64,000 nucleotides of DNA, taken from NCBI GenBank assembly GCA_025618425.1, contig CM046836.1:26535087-26599086 (forward strand), in the 5' to 3' direction. A program made the position numbers and the translations under genes. Source of the stretch: Heliocidaris tuberculata (Eukaryota > Echinodermata > Echinoidea > Camarodonta > Echinometridae). Each line of letters opens with the position of its first letter. The first letter of the stretch is position 1. Positions 22,311-34,431 of this stretch are shown here, piece after piece. A model generated the notes under the pieces. The model saw only the letters and a program-made list of their open reading frames with translations, did no database searches and had not been told where the DNA came from.

Positions 22311-22436
22311 CTGGATATCCGATTGGCCAATCAAGCTGACGCGGCTCCGCCGCCATGTTGCCACTCACAACAATCACTCCACTCACGTTGTTTGTGTACG
22401 TTCTACTCGTGAAGTTGATGACAAATTTGTCCGAAA
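22311..22436 (+). promoter_or_regulatory. Promoter/5' UTR-like block of THAP-like unit
   Basis: GATTGGCCAATC (22323-22334 approx.) is a palindromic double CCAAT box. It is followed by CGCGGCTCCGCCGCCATGTTG, which resembles a YY1-type initiator (GCCGCCATNTT). The position just upstream of candidate exon 1 and the local CpG content support a start region. No TATA box is seen. Function is inferred. Confidence 0.35.
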
Positions 22437-24360
22437 ATGCCTACATGTGCATCTCTAAACTACAAAAATGGTCAGATAAGATGTTGTGGATGAACATGAC
22501 ACCTGTGAGCTGGTAAGTACAATTAATATGCGTGGTATTTGGTAATAATTTGGAATAAAACTTAAATGAACTTGAATCCCCTGCACGCTGCACCTATACT
22601 AACTCTAAGGAGCGCCGCCGCCACCTCCTTCGGCGGTGGCGCTCCCTGGGGTTACGCTAAAACGTACAGAGAGTGGTGTGGCTGTATTATGTGTGTGCCC
22701 ACATATATAGTTTTTGTGCTGGTTTGTGTTCATATAAACGGACACCGTTGGGGTTTCCATGAAAATTATAAATCATATCAGACTCGGGTATTTTGCACTG
22801 TAGTTGAAGGATGTGGACTTAATTTGCAGTTTTGTAAATAGGCCTTAAATTAATTAGGGTCTATGTATTCTTAGAATAATGCTCTGAATATTTTATTAGA
22901 TTTTCAACTATAGTCCTAACTAAAATAGAACATTTTTCATATAACCTCTAATTAGATCTAGATCTAACATAAATTTGCGTAATTTGAAAACCTAATCTGA
23001 CACTGATTTTTTTGCAACAAATTTTACTAAAACAGTATGATATTTGTATTGACATGGTCATCGTATATGCTCATGAGTTTATCAATTTTTCATTTCATAG
23101 CTGCGATCAGAGGCGATATCCTCCTCCCTCTGATACTCGATATTGCTAACAAAGAAAAAAAAAACACCTGAAGGGTTAAATCAACTAATCAAATATTTCT
23201 TCTTGTTCTAACATGTTGTTTACTGATTTTTTTTTTCTCTCATTTTTTTTTCTTTTACAGATTACCCTTCAGCCGTACACAACTTCTGGTTGGATTACGG
23301 TTGGTGAGCATGAGGCAGAATCCTTTGATGCCAACCCATAGGTCAATCCTCAGTTTTGATTGATTTGATTTGATTTATTTATTCTCCACTCATGGGTTGG
23401 ATTCTGACCACACTGGCCAGACAACACGTCTGAAGGAAGATGGAGTTTCAACTATTTTCCGGTTTCATAGCCAAATTTTGCGGAAGGTAGGCCTATGTAT
23501 CTTATCGTCATGCATTTCTGCTCATCCTCCTCCCCCCCCCCCCAAGTTATGAATATGTGAATTTATTTTTTAAATTAAGAAATGGATGCTGAACTTTCAC
23601 AAAAGAACCCTTATGTGTTTGTTTGTTGTTTATTTTAATTAAGGCTAATTGGAGCCATGTGTATAGTTATTTTTTTCAATAATACACTTTTTTCTTGCTT
23701 TTTATATGACATACAACACAATATGCTTTGTACAGAAAGTGTGAAATAACATCATTTCATAACAAGCTAATTAATATAAAGAAATGGCTATCTTTGCACC
23801 CCCCCCCCCACCCACCTCCTAAGTAATTGTAATTCTATTTAGGAAAGAAAGAAAAAGTAAAATGTTTTCTCATACTTTTTCCCTCCAGATCACAAAACCC
23901 TCCTGAAAGCTGTAAAAGGAGAGGAACTTTCCAACGTCATATATAGGAGGCAGCAGACAACACAACCACGCCAAGGTCGCCTAAATCTTTCAGAGAATGA
24001 CACAGCACCAAATATTTTGATATTCTAAACATTCAGTCCATTGAAGTTTTATTATTTTCCTTGGTTTGACATCCAAAAGACCAAAGATTATGTGATTACT
24101 TGTACTTGTACATGTTTTTAGGATTCTGTGTGTACTTGTATGTGTGTTACACAGTTTTAAGAATTGTAGGATAAAGCAGCTTATTTATGGTGTGGAGGAT
24201 TTAGAAGTAAATTTACCCCCCCCCCCCGCCAAAAAAAAAAGTATACTGAACAAAAGCAGGGCATCAATATTTTAAATCTCACCTTTGTTCATGGTATGGT
24301 ACACTAACCAGTAATCATGTGCATGAAAGTGATTGTGATATTAATGATGAATAAAGAATC
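22437..24360 (+). pseudogene. Three-exon THAP-like transcription unit, probably non-functional
   Basis: Exon 1 ends at 22512 with TG|GTAAGT. Exon 2 spans 23261-23486 (acceptor TTCTTTTACAG, donor AAG|GTAGGC). Exon 3 begins at 23889 (CCCTCCAG) and has AATAAA at 24350. Exon 1 holds ATGCCTACATGTGCA (MPTCASLNYKNG), like the start of a THAP zinc finger (MPxCxxxxC) with Tyr where the second Cys is expected, and a stop follows soon. Exon 2 holds HTGQTTRLKEDGVSTIFRF, which resembles the THAP C-terminus (RLK--AVPTIF). The middle of the domain (conserved W and C..H) is missing. Splice sites and polyadenylation signal look intact, so a transcribed non-coding or decayed THAP copy is possible. Confidence 0.45.
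22609..22645. other. GC-rich hairpin in putative intron 1
   Basis: GGAGCGCCGCCGCC and GGCGGTGGCGCTCC form a 14-bp stem with one G-T pair around a short loop. It stands out sharply from the AT-rich surroundings. It could be a foldback remnant or a structured RNA element; nothing here decides. Confidence 0.6.
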
Positions 24361-25096
24361 ATAAAAAAAGTGAGAATGTCATTTTTATGTTGTTTAAAGT
24401 GCTAAGAAGCCTGACTGAGATGAATGGCATTTTATTGCCGGAAGCGACTCGAAAGTTAAACTGTACACATATGAAGACTTTGGGAAGAGAAAATTTCAGA
24501 GTAGTGGAAACAAGAACATGAGTATTTTGTGTGAGGTGACTAGGGTGAGACTGAATGTGAAGAAAATGAGAGAGAACTGTACATTATTTAAATGTAATTT
24601 GGAATACATGTATCATTTAAAATTTTCCAAGTTCAGCTTTTATTATTTTATCACAATTATGTAAATGTATGCCATAGGCATAGGCGGGGGCATAAGGGGG
24701 CTATGCCCCTTGTTTATCTGCAAAAAAAAAATAAATAAATAAAATAAAACAAGGCAAAAGAAACAAATGGAACTTAAGGGTTAAGACCTAAAACCTACCC
24801 CTCCCCCAGTTATTTGAAGGCAAAATTTCAAGAAAAGTGCTAAAATCATTTTATACTCCCCTGTTTGACAAGTCTGGCTGTCATGTTAACCATCACAGTT
24901 GAATTAAAACTAAAGCGAATAAATATGAAAATTAGAACAAATTCATCAAAATACTAAAGGCCTAAACCTAAGCTATATATATATGCGATAAGGAAAATAA
25001 GAGCATAATAACTCTAAATTGTTGAATATTGCAACACACATACGGAGGTGATAACTGAGAGTGCTGAGAAACGAGAATACATAAATGTACAGGTCC
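24361..25096. other. No gene seen; G-run MITE remnant
   Basis: Near 24673-24712, GGCATAGGCGGGGGCATAAG then GGGGCTATGCCCC resembles the left end of the hAT-type element starting at 25105 and may be a deleted relative. Otherwise AT-rich without genes. Confidence 0.4.
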
Positions 25097-25104
25097 CTGT
25101 AAGA

Positions 25105-26713
25105 CACTGGCGTAGCCAGGGGGGGGGCACAAGGGGGCCATGGCCCCCCCTGTTGATCGGAGAGCAAAAAAAAAAAAAAAAAAAAAAAACTAATTTCCTT
25201 TTCACATGCTGGTCTTACTAGGACTTACCCTACCCCTACCTTACAATCGAAATAAGGAAAAATAAAATGGAAATATTACCAAAAAAGTAAACAAAATAAA
25301 CACTGCTTTCATTTCCAGCAAAAACTGTTCCTTTCCAAATCATAACCCCGAAACTTTGTTAACAACATTGACTAAGTAGATTGGTAACAGAACATTTATA
25401 TTTCTTTTAGTTTGTCGAGAGTTGAAAGAAATTGTACTCAGAATGATGAAGAGGCGTATCAGTTATTCTTGCCGAATATAAACCTCTCTTTGTGAATGGG
25501 TATATGTCCGATGGAGGCAATAACCATTTTCTTCGTTTTGTAAATCTTGAGTTTGTTTAAGAGTTATCATTGTGGTAGCCAACATTGCTTTTATACGAAA
25601 ACAATGTCACCGTTATATCATTTTTATGGTCTTCATCCGAGGAGAAGCAAAACACTGTTTTTCAAGGTAGAGTTCGATTTTATAGAGGAATATTCAAAAA
25701 AGATACAATTTCATTCTTTGTTCAAGTCGTATTTTATATACTAGTAAGTCATCGGACGAGATGCTTTCTGCTTTGATGTTTACAGTTTTGAGTCAAATCT
25801 ATTATCACTAAATTGAATGACAAAAACGGCCTTCACATGTGGCAAATCATGTGCGCTTGACTTGGTTGTATGAAGACTTTGTTTAGCCCGTTCTCTATGT
25901 GTAATTACATTATTTCCATATGTTTTTATTACAAATTGTGATCTCTATACTCTTTACACGATGTAATTCTAATATTTTTCCGTGCTAAATACTCACATTG
26001 ATGTTCATTTTGGTTACAAAAATTAATCAAACTATATAATTCCTCAGTACTTAAATGAAGGAGTACGTAGCTGGATTCGTGTAGTATATACGAATTAGCA
26101 TGATTAGGCAACTAATGAACAACCTCTAACCGAGAAAATGAGATAAAGAGCTAAACAAGGCAGCTAAATAAATTGCTAAAGTCTTTTACATACACCTAAT
26201 AAAGATGTTGCATGTGTTTTCAAATGAGACTACCGCTTGAGATGAGATATAAATTCCACTCCATGAGAAAGGGCGTCCTCTTAGTCATATGTTAGTCAAT
26301 AGTCAGTGTGTCTGTGTGTGGGTTTTTGGTTGTTAGTCTGTATATTTTCCTATCCGAAAACACGGGTTTCAACGTTTCGTATGTACACTGGTACAGCTAT
26401 TTATACACACCAACTACATGTAATTTTGCGTATTGCTTGGAATTCTGGAGCCCCAAGGAGTGGTAATCCTTCCACTACAATTCATTCCAGCGGAGTAGAG
26501 AAAAAAAAAATCCTATTTCATCTGTCACTTCTCAAGTAGGTTACACCAGAATAGAATTTTAGGGTGCAGAAAATGCCATTTTCATGACCTGGTTTTAAAA
26601 AATTTTCCTACCGTGGGAGGGGGATACCCCCTCCCACACCCTCCCCCGCTCGGTCGCTTCGCTCCCTCGCCTTGGCCCCCCCCCCCTCTTGAAAAATCCT
26701 GGCTACGCCAGTG
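25105..26713. mobile_element. Non-autonomous hAT element, TIR CACTGGCGTAGCCAGG
   Basis: CACTGGCGTAGCCAGG opens the element and its exact complement CCTGGCTACGCCAGTG closes it. CTGTAAGA occurs on both sides (25097-25104, 26714-26721), a perfect 8-bp target duplication, the hAT signature. G- or C-runs sit directly inside both ends, and the right end also has CGGTCGCTTCGCTCCCTCGC. The 1.6-kb interior has no transposase frame. The clean duplication suggests a fairly recent insertion. Confidence 0.9.
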
Positions 26714-26721
26714 CTGTAAGA

Positions 26722-27831
26722 TAAGAGAATGAAAGAGACAAAAAATATCCAATAAACAATGATGAATTATTTTAGACATATGCAAGGAAGGGATCATGAC
26801 TATGTGAAGTAAACTATAAAAGATCTGGAAAATAAACGGCCTTAAAAAGGAAAGGAGACGTGAAAAGGAGGTGGCTTATTCTTCGAAAATATTTATTTTA
26901 ACACACAAGCTACATGCACCTTATGCGGTGCTTCCTGACGCGTCCGCATAGCTTGTGCGTGGTATCATGGCCGCTCAGTTGCGTCTACTGTTTGCACAGC
27001 GTGTATGGGCCAATGCGCTATCCAGATTTTTTCCGTAGAGATCAGTGGCTTGATCTCAAAATAGTCGAATTCTTTTTGTTTATACATTTAACTTTATGTG
27101 TTTTTTTTTTAATTTCCTAAATGAATGACGGCGACAGCTAGCGAGAATTCTTATGTTTGAGATTCCATCTCGTATGCAAGAAAGAAGTTTAAGATCAAAA
27201 ACTTGAAGCCGCAGAAAGAGGAAGCACTGGAATCTTTCGTACTTGATTGCCAAAATATTTGGGGAAAAAAAGGAAATAGCACTGGCGTACTGGGGGGGGG
27301 GGGGCTGCAGTTTCCCATTCTCCAAATTTCCATGATGAAATTTTTTTTTTTTAATAAAAAAAATGGGTAAGAAAACGATTCCATTATGTGTAGCTTTACC
27401 GTCAAGCTATTTATTACTTCGGAAAGTTTTGCAGGGCCTATAATTGCTTTGCGAGACCAATCGTACATGTAGAGCCCATGTTCTTATTTGGGGTAAAGGG
27501 ATCGGAAAGAGAGAATAATACCCGAGTAGTGATATAGCGTTCTTGATGCTTAATAAAATATTCAAATTCTTACTGGCTACGCCCCTTCATTTTTTTTAAA
27601 AGATGATCGTTGACTATACCGATCTATAAAACACAGACCCCCATTTTGTGTCAGTATGGACCCCTATGAAAAACAGCATTCTTGCTGATGAGGTGTTTCC
27701 ATCCATTATCTCAAAAGTGGTAAATAAATTTTAAAAAAATAAAAAGATAAAATAAGAAAATCAATTGTGTGTCAAAATGGACAACATCTAGTTCATATTT
27801 CTGAATGTTAACGTACCTTTAGGAAACCTTA
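26722..27831. other. No gene seen
   Basis: Contains a G-run at about 27291-27303 next to ACTGGCGTACTGGGG, which resembles a hAT-type MITE end (CACTGGCGTA), and an AT-rich remainder. No convincing exon. Confidence 0.45.
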
Positions 27832-29363
27832 ATTGCAATGTCGTCCTACGACATTGACCTGTTTTTGTTCGCGTTCTGCACATTCCTATTCACTTTGCAT
27901 GTATTTCTTGTTATTCGTAATTAGGTCCCTTCCTTAAGTCCATTTCATTTCAAATTTCATAGCCATATTCTTTGCCATGCCAAGTAGTGCACCTGACTCT
28001 TCATTTTCCGAAATCACTCATGCATGAATATCCAGGCGCCATTTTGTCCATTTTCGGGCAATTTTCATGCCTTTCTTTCTTCAAGAATATCTCCACTGTC
28101 CTACATGGTACAGACTTCTAACAAAGTGCTCTAGTTAGAGTAAGACTTGCTCTTCAACTTTCCTCTTTTTAACCTAACCTTAAAAATTTCATCTTCATAC
28201 TCTAAATTCAAATCCGAAATCGGCGACATTAAAAAACACTAAAATTATTGAAATATTCATTCCCCAATTTGAAATATTGCCATAACTTCCTCATATCAAT
28301 TTGTTTTTGTCTCAAATTTAGACTGTGGCTTTATCTTGTCATTGCACACATTCCTGCTAAATTTCATGCTTCAATGATTCCCCATAATATAATTAGCGCC
28401 CTCTAAAGTTTCAAAAATGGCTATTTTCTTGTGGCCGTTATATCTCCGTCATGCTTGGATAAACCCGTACCCTTTTTTGGATTTAGATACTTCAAGATAT
28501 ACCCTTTTCAGGCAAATAAAAAAAAAATATACCTTATCAATTACCGACTTTGCGAAAATTGCTCGTCAAAATCACGATATTTACGGAAATACCGAAACCA
28601 CTTCAACTTGCTCTAATTTTGCGAACCTTTAACCTACGTCTTTGAAATTTGGTGGGTATGTGTGTATTTGACAACTGTCAGCCAAATTTTATAAAAACTG
28701 ATGACGTCATCGCAAAGGTATTGCGGAAAAACCTCAATTTACCCTGCATGACATATTATTGAATAATATGGTTATTGTAAATGGCGCCCTAACGGCAGTC
28801 GGCTCAAAATGACCGCAATGAAATTCCCTTCTCGGGGATACCAAACACGGTATATGGTCTCACAGAAAATTTTCAGTAAATCGCAATTTAAGTCAGGTCA
28901 TAATACGGATCCTGCACAGTTTCCGCCCATGCTTTACACGTATTGTCTATAGGGCAAATCGGGTTCACGACTTTGGCCCCCTGAACGTTCTTTATTTTTG
29001 TTGAAATTTTGCAGGCACATTCTTTGAGGCAAAATGAAGAGAATCTCGAAGGCGGATTTTTAAAGTCGGTCAAGCGTGACATTTTAGACGCCATTTTGTT
29101 CTATAAATTATCATGCATCACACGCTTCGATAGGATTGTCATAAAAATATGAAAGTGGTCCCAAAATGACTGCTATGAAATGCTCTTTCGTATGATACCA
29201 AATACGGCACATAAAGAACAAAAAAGAGCCCTGTTATTAGCAAATAAAGCCATTTCAGTACATGCCATTTAACGACATTTTCTTCAATACAATTCTACGC
29301 AAAGCCGATGTGGCCTGGTATACTCTGCGTCACATATAGTGTGGAAGCCACGTGGCCAGAGGC
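27832..29363. repeat. Dispersed 1.5-kb repeat, copy B
   Basis: Second copy of the repeat at 3024-4583, same orientation, 1532 bp, many substitutions and small indels. It starts at the same hairpin (CAATGTCGTCCTACGACATTG-like) and ends at GCCACGTGGCC. Unlike copy A it is not followed by an ATC array. Frames at 28417-28632 correspond to shifted frames in copy A, which argues against coding. Confidence 0.8.
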
Positions 29364-31209
29364 TATGGAAAGGCATTTTATCCTTCTACCTTTCCCTATG
29401 TTATTCTTTGTCATCTTGTCTTTCTATGTTTTACCCTACTGTCATTGTTCTATAATCTTTGATTTCTTCCTTTCCTTATGTTAAAGATAAATTATAGGAG
29501 TGGGAACAGATTCGGAATGACAACAAAACTGGTGATTAACGATCATAAAAGCTTTGATGAACACTACAATATCAAATGTAACCAATAATTTTCCATAATT
29601 TTGAGACATTTTGAATAAATCGGGTGTCAAATCAACCATCAACTTATACCCTTTTCGAGACCGAAATTGTCGAGTGACTTGTTTGAAACGCGTAACGGTC
29701 CTACGCCCTCTCTCGGTTGAACGAAAACCGACGGTGGATTTGTTTCGGAAAATCGCCCAATTCTCGCCCAGTGGGGTGAGCTGTCTGCTAGCTGCTACAA
29801 CTGCAGCTGTACGTGCGTATGTAACTCTACGGTGCCAGCAAACGACACTCGCTGTTCCGATCCCTCGTCGCCCCCAACTAGCTAGCTAGCTCGACGGGAG
29901 CATGCATAGCTAGCTAGCTAGCTGCAAGCTATAACGCAACCGCCGAATAGTGGCTATATTATATTATGGGTAAACGAAGTGTAATCGCTTTCGCCAGACA
30001 ATTTGCGAACAACAAAAGGCTGAACAATAGAAAAACTACCCCAAAATGATGTCGATAGTGGTAAGGTGTTTCTTTTGGTGACTTTCAATAAGCAACGTAC
30101 CTTATTTATCTCCTGTACATGTGTAATACACGTACAGTATCTGCACAGCTACCGATATGATAGAACAAGCCCACTGCAGTGCACTACATGTCGTGCTTGC
30201 ACAGTAACTTCAAGCAGCAAAAGGCCTATATTCGCGCGCCTATTCCCCCCAGTGTTTCCACTTTTCAAAATGAATTATCCTGAAATGAACACTGAAAATT
30301 CCTGGAATTTCAAAAAATATCCTGAAATTTTTTTAATGAGCTACGATCGCCTCCAAACCTTCCTTACATGATCTCTGTAGAATGTTGTGTTGTTGTTGAT
30401 TAGTGTTTTATGGCAATCAGTCAATTTTGACTATTATCACCAACTTTTTTTTTTTTTAACAAAAATTTAATCATTTAAATAATAAAATTGACTTCACTCT
30501 TTTTTTAATGTATTTTTTCTAAAAGTTATTATATTATATATATATATATATATATTTGTTTGAAGATAAAATAGTATCATGCCAGGTTACCGAGTCCTGT
30601 CGGTTCTAAATTGGCACCGTCCTGACAAACCTGCTCGTGTTTTGTACGAAGGTTTCTCGGAAACAAGTTTCCTATGTCTCTCGGGTGCAGACAGGGGGCT
30701 CCCTTTGGGATACCTCAATATCTTGAAACTCGAAAGGAAAAGAATAAACAAAATCAAGGAAATCAAAGAAGGTTCTTTTCTGAGGAAATTGGTTTCGCGC
30801 AATCTCGCATTTCTATCAAAAGGAATTTAATAACAAACATTTATAGCAAGTGCACTGATCTTTACTTTTACATAATTTACAGAAAAAACATAAGCAAACA
30901 AAATATGGGCTTTTAATGAACTTGGTGCTGTTAATCTTAATAAGGTACTGATAGAAATAAAAACTACTCAACAAACCAAAACGTTTTCAAGACAAGCGTG
31001 AAACATGGAAAAGACTTATTTTCCATAATTATGATATGACTGTCATAGGTAACAGACTTATAATACTGCACTGATCATCATTATTACCCAATATACTGTA
31101 TATTACCGCACAACCCCAAAGTGCCGTGCGTAGTTTACTATGCTTCCTTGTTTTGAGGCCATGTGGACTGGAGCGTGTGGAAAGCCATTTGGGTCAGGGC
31201 GTGCGCCAC
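29364..31209. other. No gene seen; (GCTA)n cluster
   Basis: GCTAGCTAGCTAGC tracts at about 29876-29891 and 29908-29923 flank GACGGGAGCATGCAT, forming a self-complementary cluster. A short (TA)n lies near 30530-30555. Short frames here are not convincing. Confidence 0.5.
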
Positions 31210-31840
31210 CATCATCGTCATCACCATCATCATCATCATCATCATCATCACCATCATCATCACCATTATCTTTATCACAGTCATCATTATATTATCGTCA
31301 TTACCATTTTCATCATCATTATATCATCAATATCATCATCACCATCATCATCACCATTATCATCATCACCATCATCATCATCATTTTATCATCATTATCA
31401 TCATCATCATCACCATGATTATATCATCATCATCATCATATCATCACCATCATCATCACCATTATCATCATCACCATCATCATCATCATTTTATCATTAT
31501 CGATCTTTATCATCATCACCATTATTATATCATCACAATCATCATCAACACCATCATCATCATCAACACCACCATTACCATCATCACCATCATCCTCATT
31601 GTCATCACCATTATCATCATTCTTTGGTTTTTTTGTTGTTTTTTTTTTTGGTTCTTTTTCCTTGTTTTCATTTTTCTCTCATCTCCTAATTTAACAGTAT
31701 GCATTATTTTCTCCCATCTTATCTGATATCATGTTTCAACATGCATAACTTTATATTTCACATGTCAACTTTTCCAAAAAAAATAAAAGATACGGACGAC
31801 ATTGCATGCACATCGTTCCGATACGATTGCAGTTCTAGTT
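31210..31840 (+). repeat. ATC array plus conserved 200-bp tail, copy 2
   Basis: (ATC)n at 31210-31620, then a tail at 31621-31840 that matches 12261-12460 to the same end point (GCAGTTCTAGTT). This array is three times longer than that of copy 1. The serine- or isoleucine-rich frames across it are artefacts. Confidence 0.75.
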
Positions 31841-33273
31841 CACTCATTATTTTCATATTTTATGTATTTATAAGAACCCAACTTACCCTATTTATTAAAA
31901 GAAGAATTTCACTCATTTCACGGGCCTGAAGAAAACCGATGTTTAACCTCTGTAATAACAATTTCAGTTTAAAGAGATGTCTCATTAATAACTTACGATA
32001 AAATGCGGTAACATAATACTTTGATATTTCTTTTAGTTTCATGCATCAAAACATCCATTTCATACAATTATATATTGTTGAATGTACATGTATATTATTA
32101 TTTTCTCAATTGCCTGTCTTTTAGCCCAGTTGTACTCTCGGCTAATGGCATTTTTGTTTTTGTCAAATTTCTCAATGATTTCATATAATATACTATCTTT
32201 AAACTGACTATTTCATAAGTTCTATAATTATTCAAATTATTTCAATACTTCTAATTTTTTGTACAATTCAGTCAATTTAAATTCATTTTAAAGGTAGAAA
32301 CAACATTGCTGCACGTTATGATATGTTTGCATCACGATATCTTATTTGGTTATTTATGATCATTTTAAGGATGTAAGTTTCTATTTTTGTACATGTATGT
32401 TTTTATCAGTGTTGTTAATCATTCGCAATTCAGCCACTGGCTGCGATGAAATAATGATAAAAGTAAAAACCTTCAATTCACTTTTAAAAAAACCCCATTT
32501 TTTAAACATGGGATCCCCGGATTAAATTGCGAAAGAACCCTGCACTCTTGTATTTTGAGATAATATTATTTTATGTTGAGCGGGCTGAGCCAGGTACACA
32601 ATACAATCATGTACAAACGATTCGAGTATCAATTCGTGAGTGGGGAGGGCTACTACCCGCCCCTCCCCCAGGAAAGGAAGACTTTTTTTTTCTTGCTGTA
32701 CGAAAATTTCGCAACATTCGTTTGGTAAATTCTATTTTGAGTGTTGTAGTTTGGAACTTTAGCTTTAGATAACACAGGCAAATCGAAATCTGAGCTCAAT
32801 CTATCTTTTTACAGTATGGGCGGACAGGCAGTGTTAAATCGATATTAATATATTTTCTTTTCCGATTTTGGGTTACGACTACTCCATAGTTTACACTTTA
32901 CAGATGTTCTTCGTCTTAAAGATAAAGTTGAGTTCTATTTAAGTGATTGCATTGTGAACGAAATTGTCTAATTAAGTTTTCGGAATCATCAGGATGATTA
33001 GACAATAATTATTACTCAGTCTCGCTGAAAATCACGTCCACACTAGAAATGTGTATGGGATTACACACACAATGTGGCATGAAAGTTAGGTCCAAATATT
33101 TCAGCCATTTCTAAATATATTTCGATTATGAGGGCGTCAATTTTGAAGAATAATCTTTCTCAGAGGGCAATTTATTTCTATGATTTCATATTCTTCCAAA
33201 CCCACATAGAAAGAATGAGAAAGCTATCAAAATTATTTTTCAACTTTACTATAGAACTCAACCCTCCCTTTAA
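31841..33273. other. No gene seen upstream of the Gmr1-like element
   Basis: AT-rich sequence in which a 5' LTR of the Gmr1-like element would be expected. I find no match to the 3' LTR start (TGTTACATAATTG) here, so the 5' LTR and leader appear to be missing. Confidence 0.5.
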
Positions 33274-33309
33274 AATGAAGGTCACTTTAGCGTATTTAAG
33301 AGGACAGAT

Positions 33310-34431
33310 TTGTCCCTCAGTCAATTGAAGTCACTAAGAAAGGATGATTTGAGAGCTGTTTGTCAGCATTTGAGAGTAGTTCTTACACCAGGATTAAAGA
33401 AGGCAGAGATAATTGATCTGCTAGCTAGTCACATGAAGCTCAGTAAAGAAAGTGAGGTTCCTTCTGTTTCGAGTGATGTTCCACTCCAATTAGCAAAACG
33501 TGAAATGGAGAAAGAGAGAATGAAATTAGAATTTGAAAGAGAAAAACAACAAAGAGAAATGGAAGAAAAAAAAAAAAGAGAAATGGAAAGAGAAGAAGGG
33601 GAGTACCAGTTGAAATTGAGAGAAATGGAGTTAGCACATGCAAATACTAACTCTACCAAAGAGAAATCTCCCCAAGGTTTTGATGTAGCGAAGAACATTC
33701 GCATTGTGGCAAAATTTGATGAAGAGGAAGTTGATGCATATTTTGTATCATTTGAAAAAGTGGCCAAGAGGTTGGAATGGCCTCAGGAATACTGGACTCT
33801 GCTTCTTCAAAGCAGTTTTGTGGGAAAGGCTGCAAAAGTCTACTCATCTCTCTCTGAAGAGCAATCATGTGACTATGCTACAGTGAAGAATACTATTCTT
33901 AATGCATATGAGTTGGTCCCAGAAGCATACAGACGTAAATTTAGGAATATGCAAAGACAATCAGGCCAGACCTATGTTGAGTTTGCTAGGGAACAAGAAA
34001 TAATGTTTGACAAGTGGTACAGATCACTGAAAGTTGACGAAGATTTTGCCCAACTTAGAGAAGTTGTCCTCCTAGAAGAATTCAAAAAGAGTGTTCCTTT
34101 TGGTGTTAAGTCTTACCTAGATGACCAAAGAATTACTCATTTGAGTAAGGCAGCTGTGGTAGCTGATGAATTTGAGGGCACACACAGAGGTAGTGGGGAT
34201 AGGCCTCCTCTCAAGAAATTTCAGAATAAGAAGGGTAAAGGGTCATTTGAATCCTACAAGAAACTTGATGAGGGAAAACATGCTAGCAAGGAGAATGACA
34301 CTGACAAGTCTCAGGCTGATGGAGGTGCAAAATCAAATGAAAGATCTGCTGGTCAAAATCCCAAAGTTTGTTTTCATTGTAAAAAGCCAGGACATTTGAA
34401 AAAGTCCTGTTGGGAAACCAACCAAAAGTAA
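33310..34431 (+). CDS. gag: Gag polyprotein of Gmr1-like element
   Basis: A 373-codon open frame. No in-frame ATG exists before codon 42: a stop lies at 33271-33273 and the first conserved residues are LSLSQLKSLRKDDLRAVC, so the true start is lost or altered. Residues about 3-42 resemble a SAP-type helix-turn-helix motif (LKSL--DDLRAVC ... KKAEIIDLL). Residues about 65-110 are a charged coiled coil (EKERMKLEFEREKQQREMEE). Residues about 190-285 hold the capsid region with YRRKFRNMQRQSGQTYVEFA and LLEEFKKSVP, resembling the SCAN domain. A zinc knuckle CFHCKKPGHLKKSC lies near the end. The stop at 34429 seems to be a lesion: gag-like sequence continues in the +1 frame. Confidence 0.85.
   Translation: MSLSQLKSLRKDDLRAVCQHLRVVLTPGLKKAEIIDLLASHMKLSKESEVPSVSSDVPLQLAKREMEKERMKLEFEREKQQREMEEKKKREMEREEGEYQLKLREMELAHANTNSTKEKSPQGFDVAKNIRIVAKFDEEEVDAYFVSFEKVAKRLEWPQEYWTLLLQSSFVGKAAKVYSSLSEEQSCDYATVKNTILNAYELVPEAYRRKFRNMQRQSGQTYVEFAREQEIMFDKWYRSLKVDEDFAQLREVVLLEEFKKSVPFGVKSYLDDQRITHLSKAAVVADEFEGTHRGSGDRPPLKKFQNKKGKGSFESYKKLDEGKHASKENDTDKSQADGGAKSNERSAGQNPKVCFHCKKPGHLKKSCWETNQK

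Noticed and set aside
29611..29889. 92-codon frame MNKSGVKSTINLYPF...
   Set aside because: No similarity that I recognise, no splice or promoter context; ends in the GCTA cluster.
30579..30830. Frames reading GCRQGAPFGIP, similar to the reverse transcriptase motif GCRQGDPLSP
   Set aside because: No other RT motif lies on either side in any frame; a chance match is likelier.
31126..31726. Two 187-codon frames with His/Ser/Ile runs
   Set aside because: Same cause: ATC array with no conserved or non-repetitive coding part.
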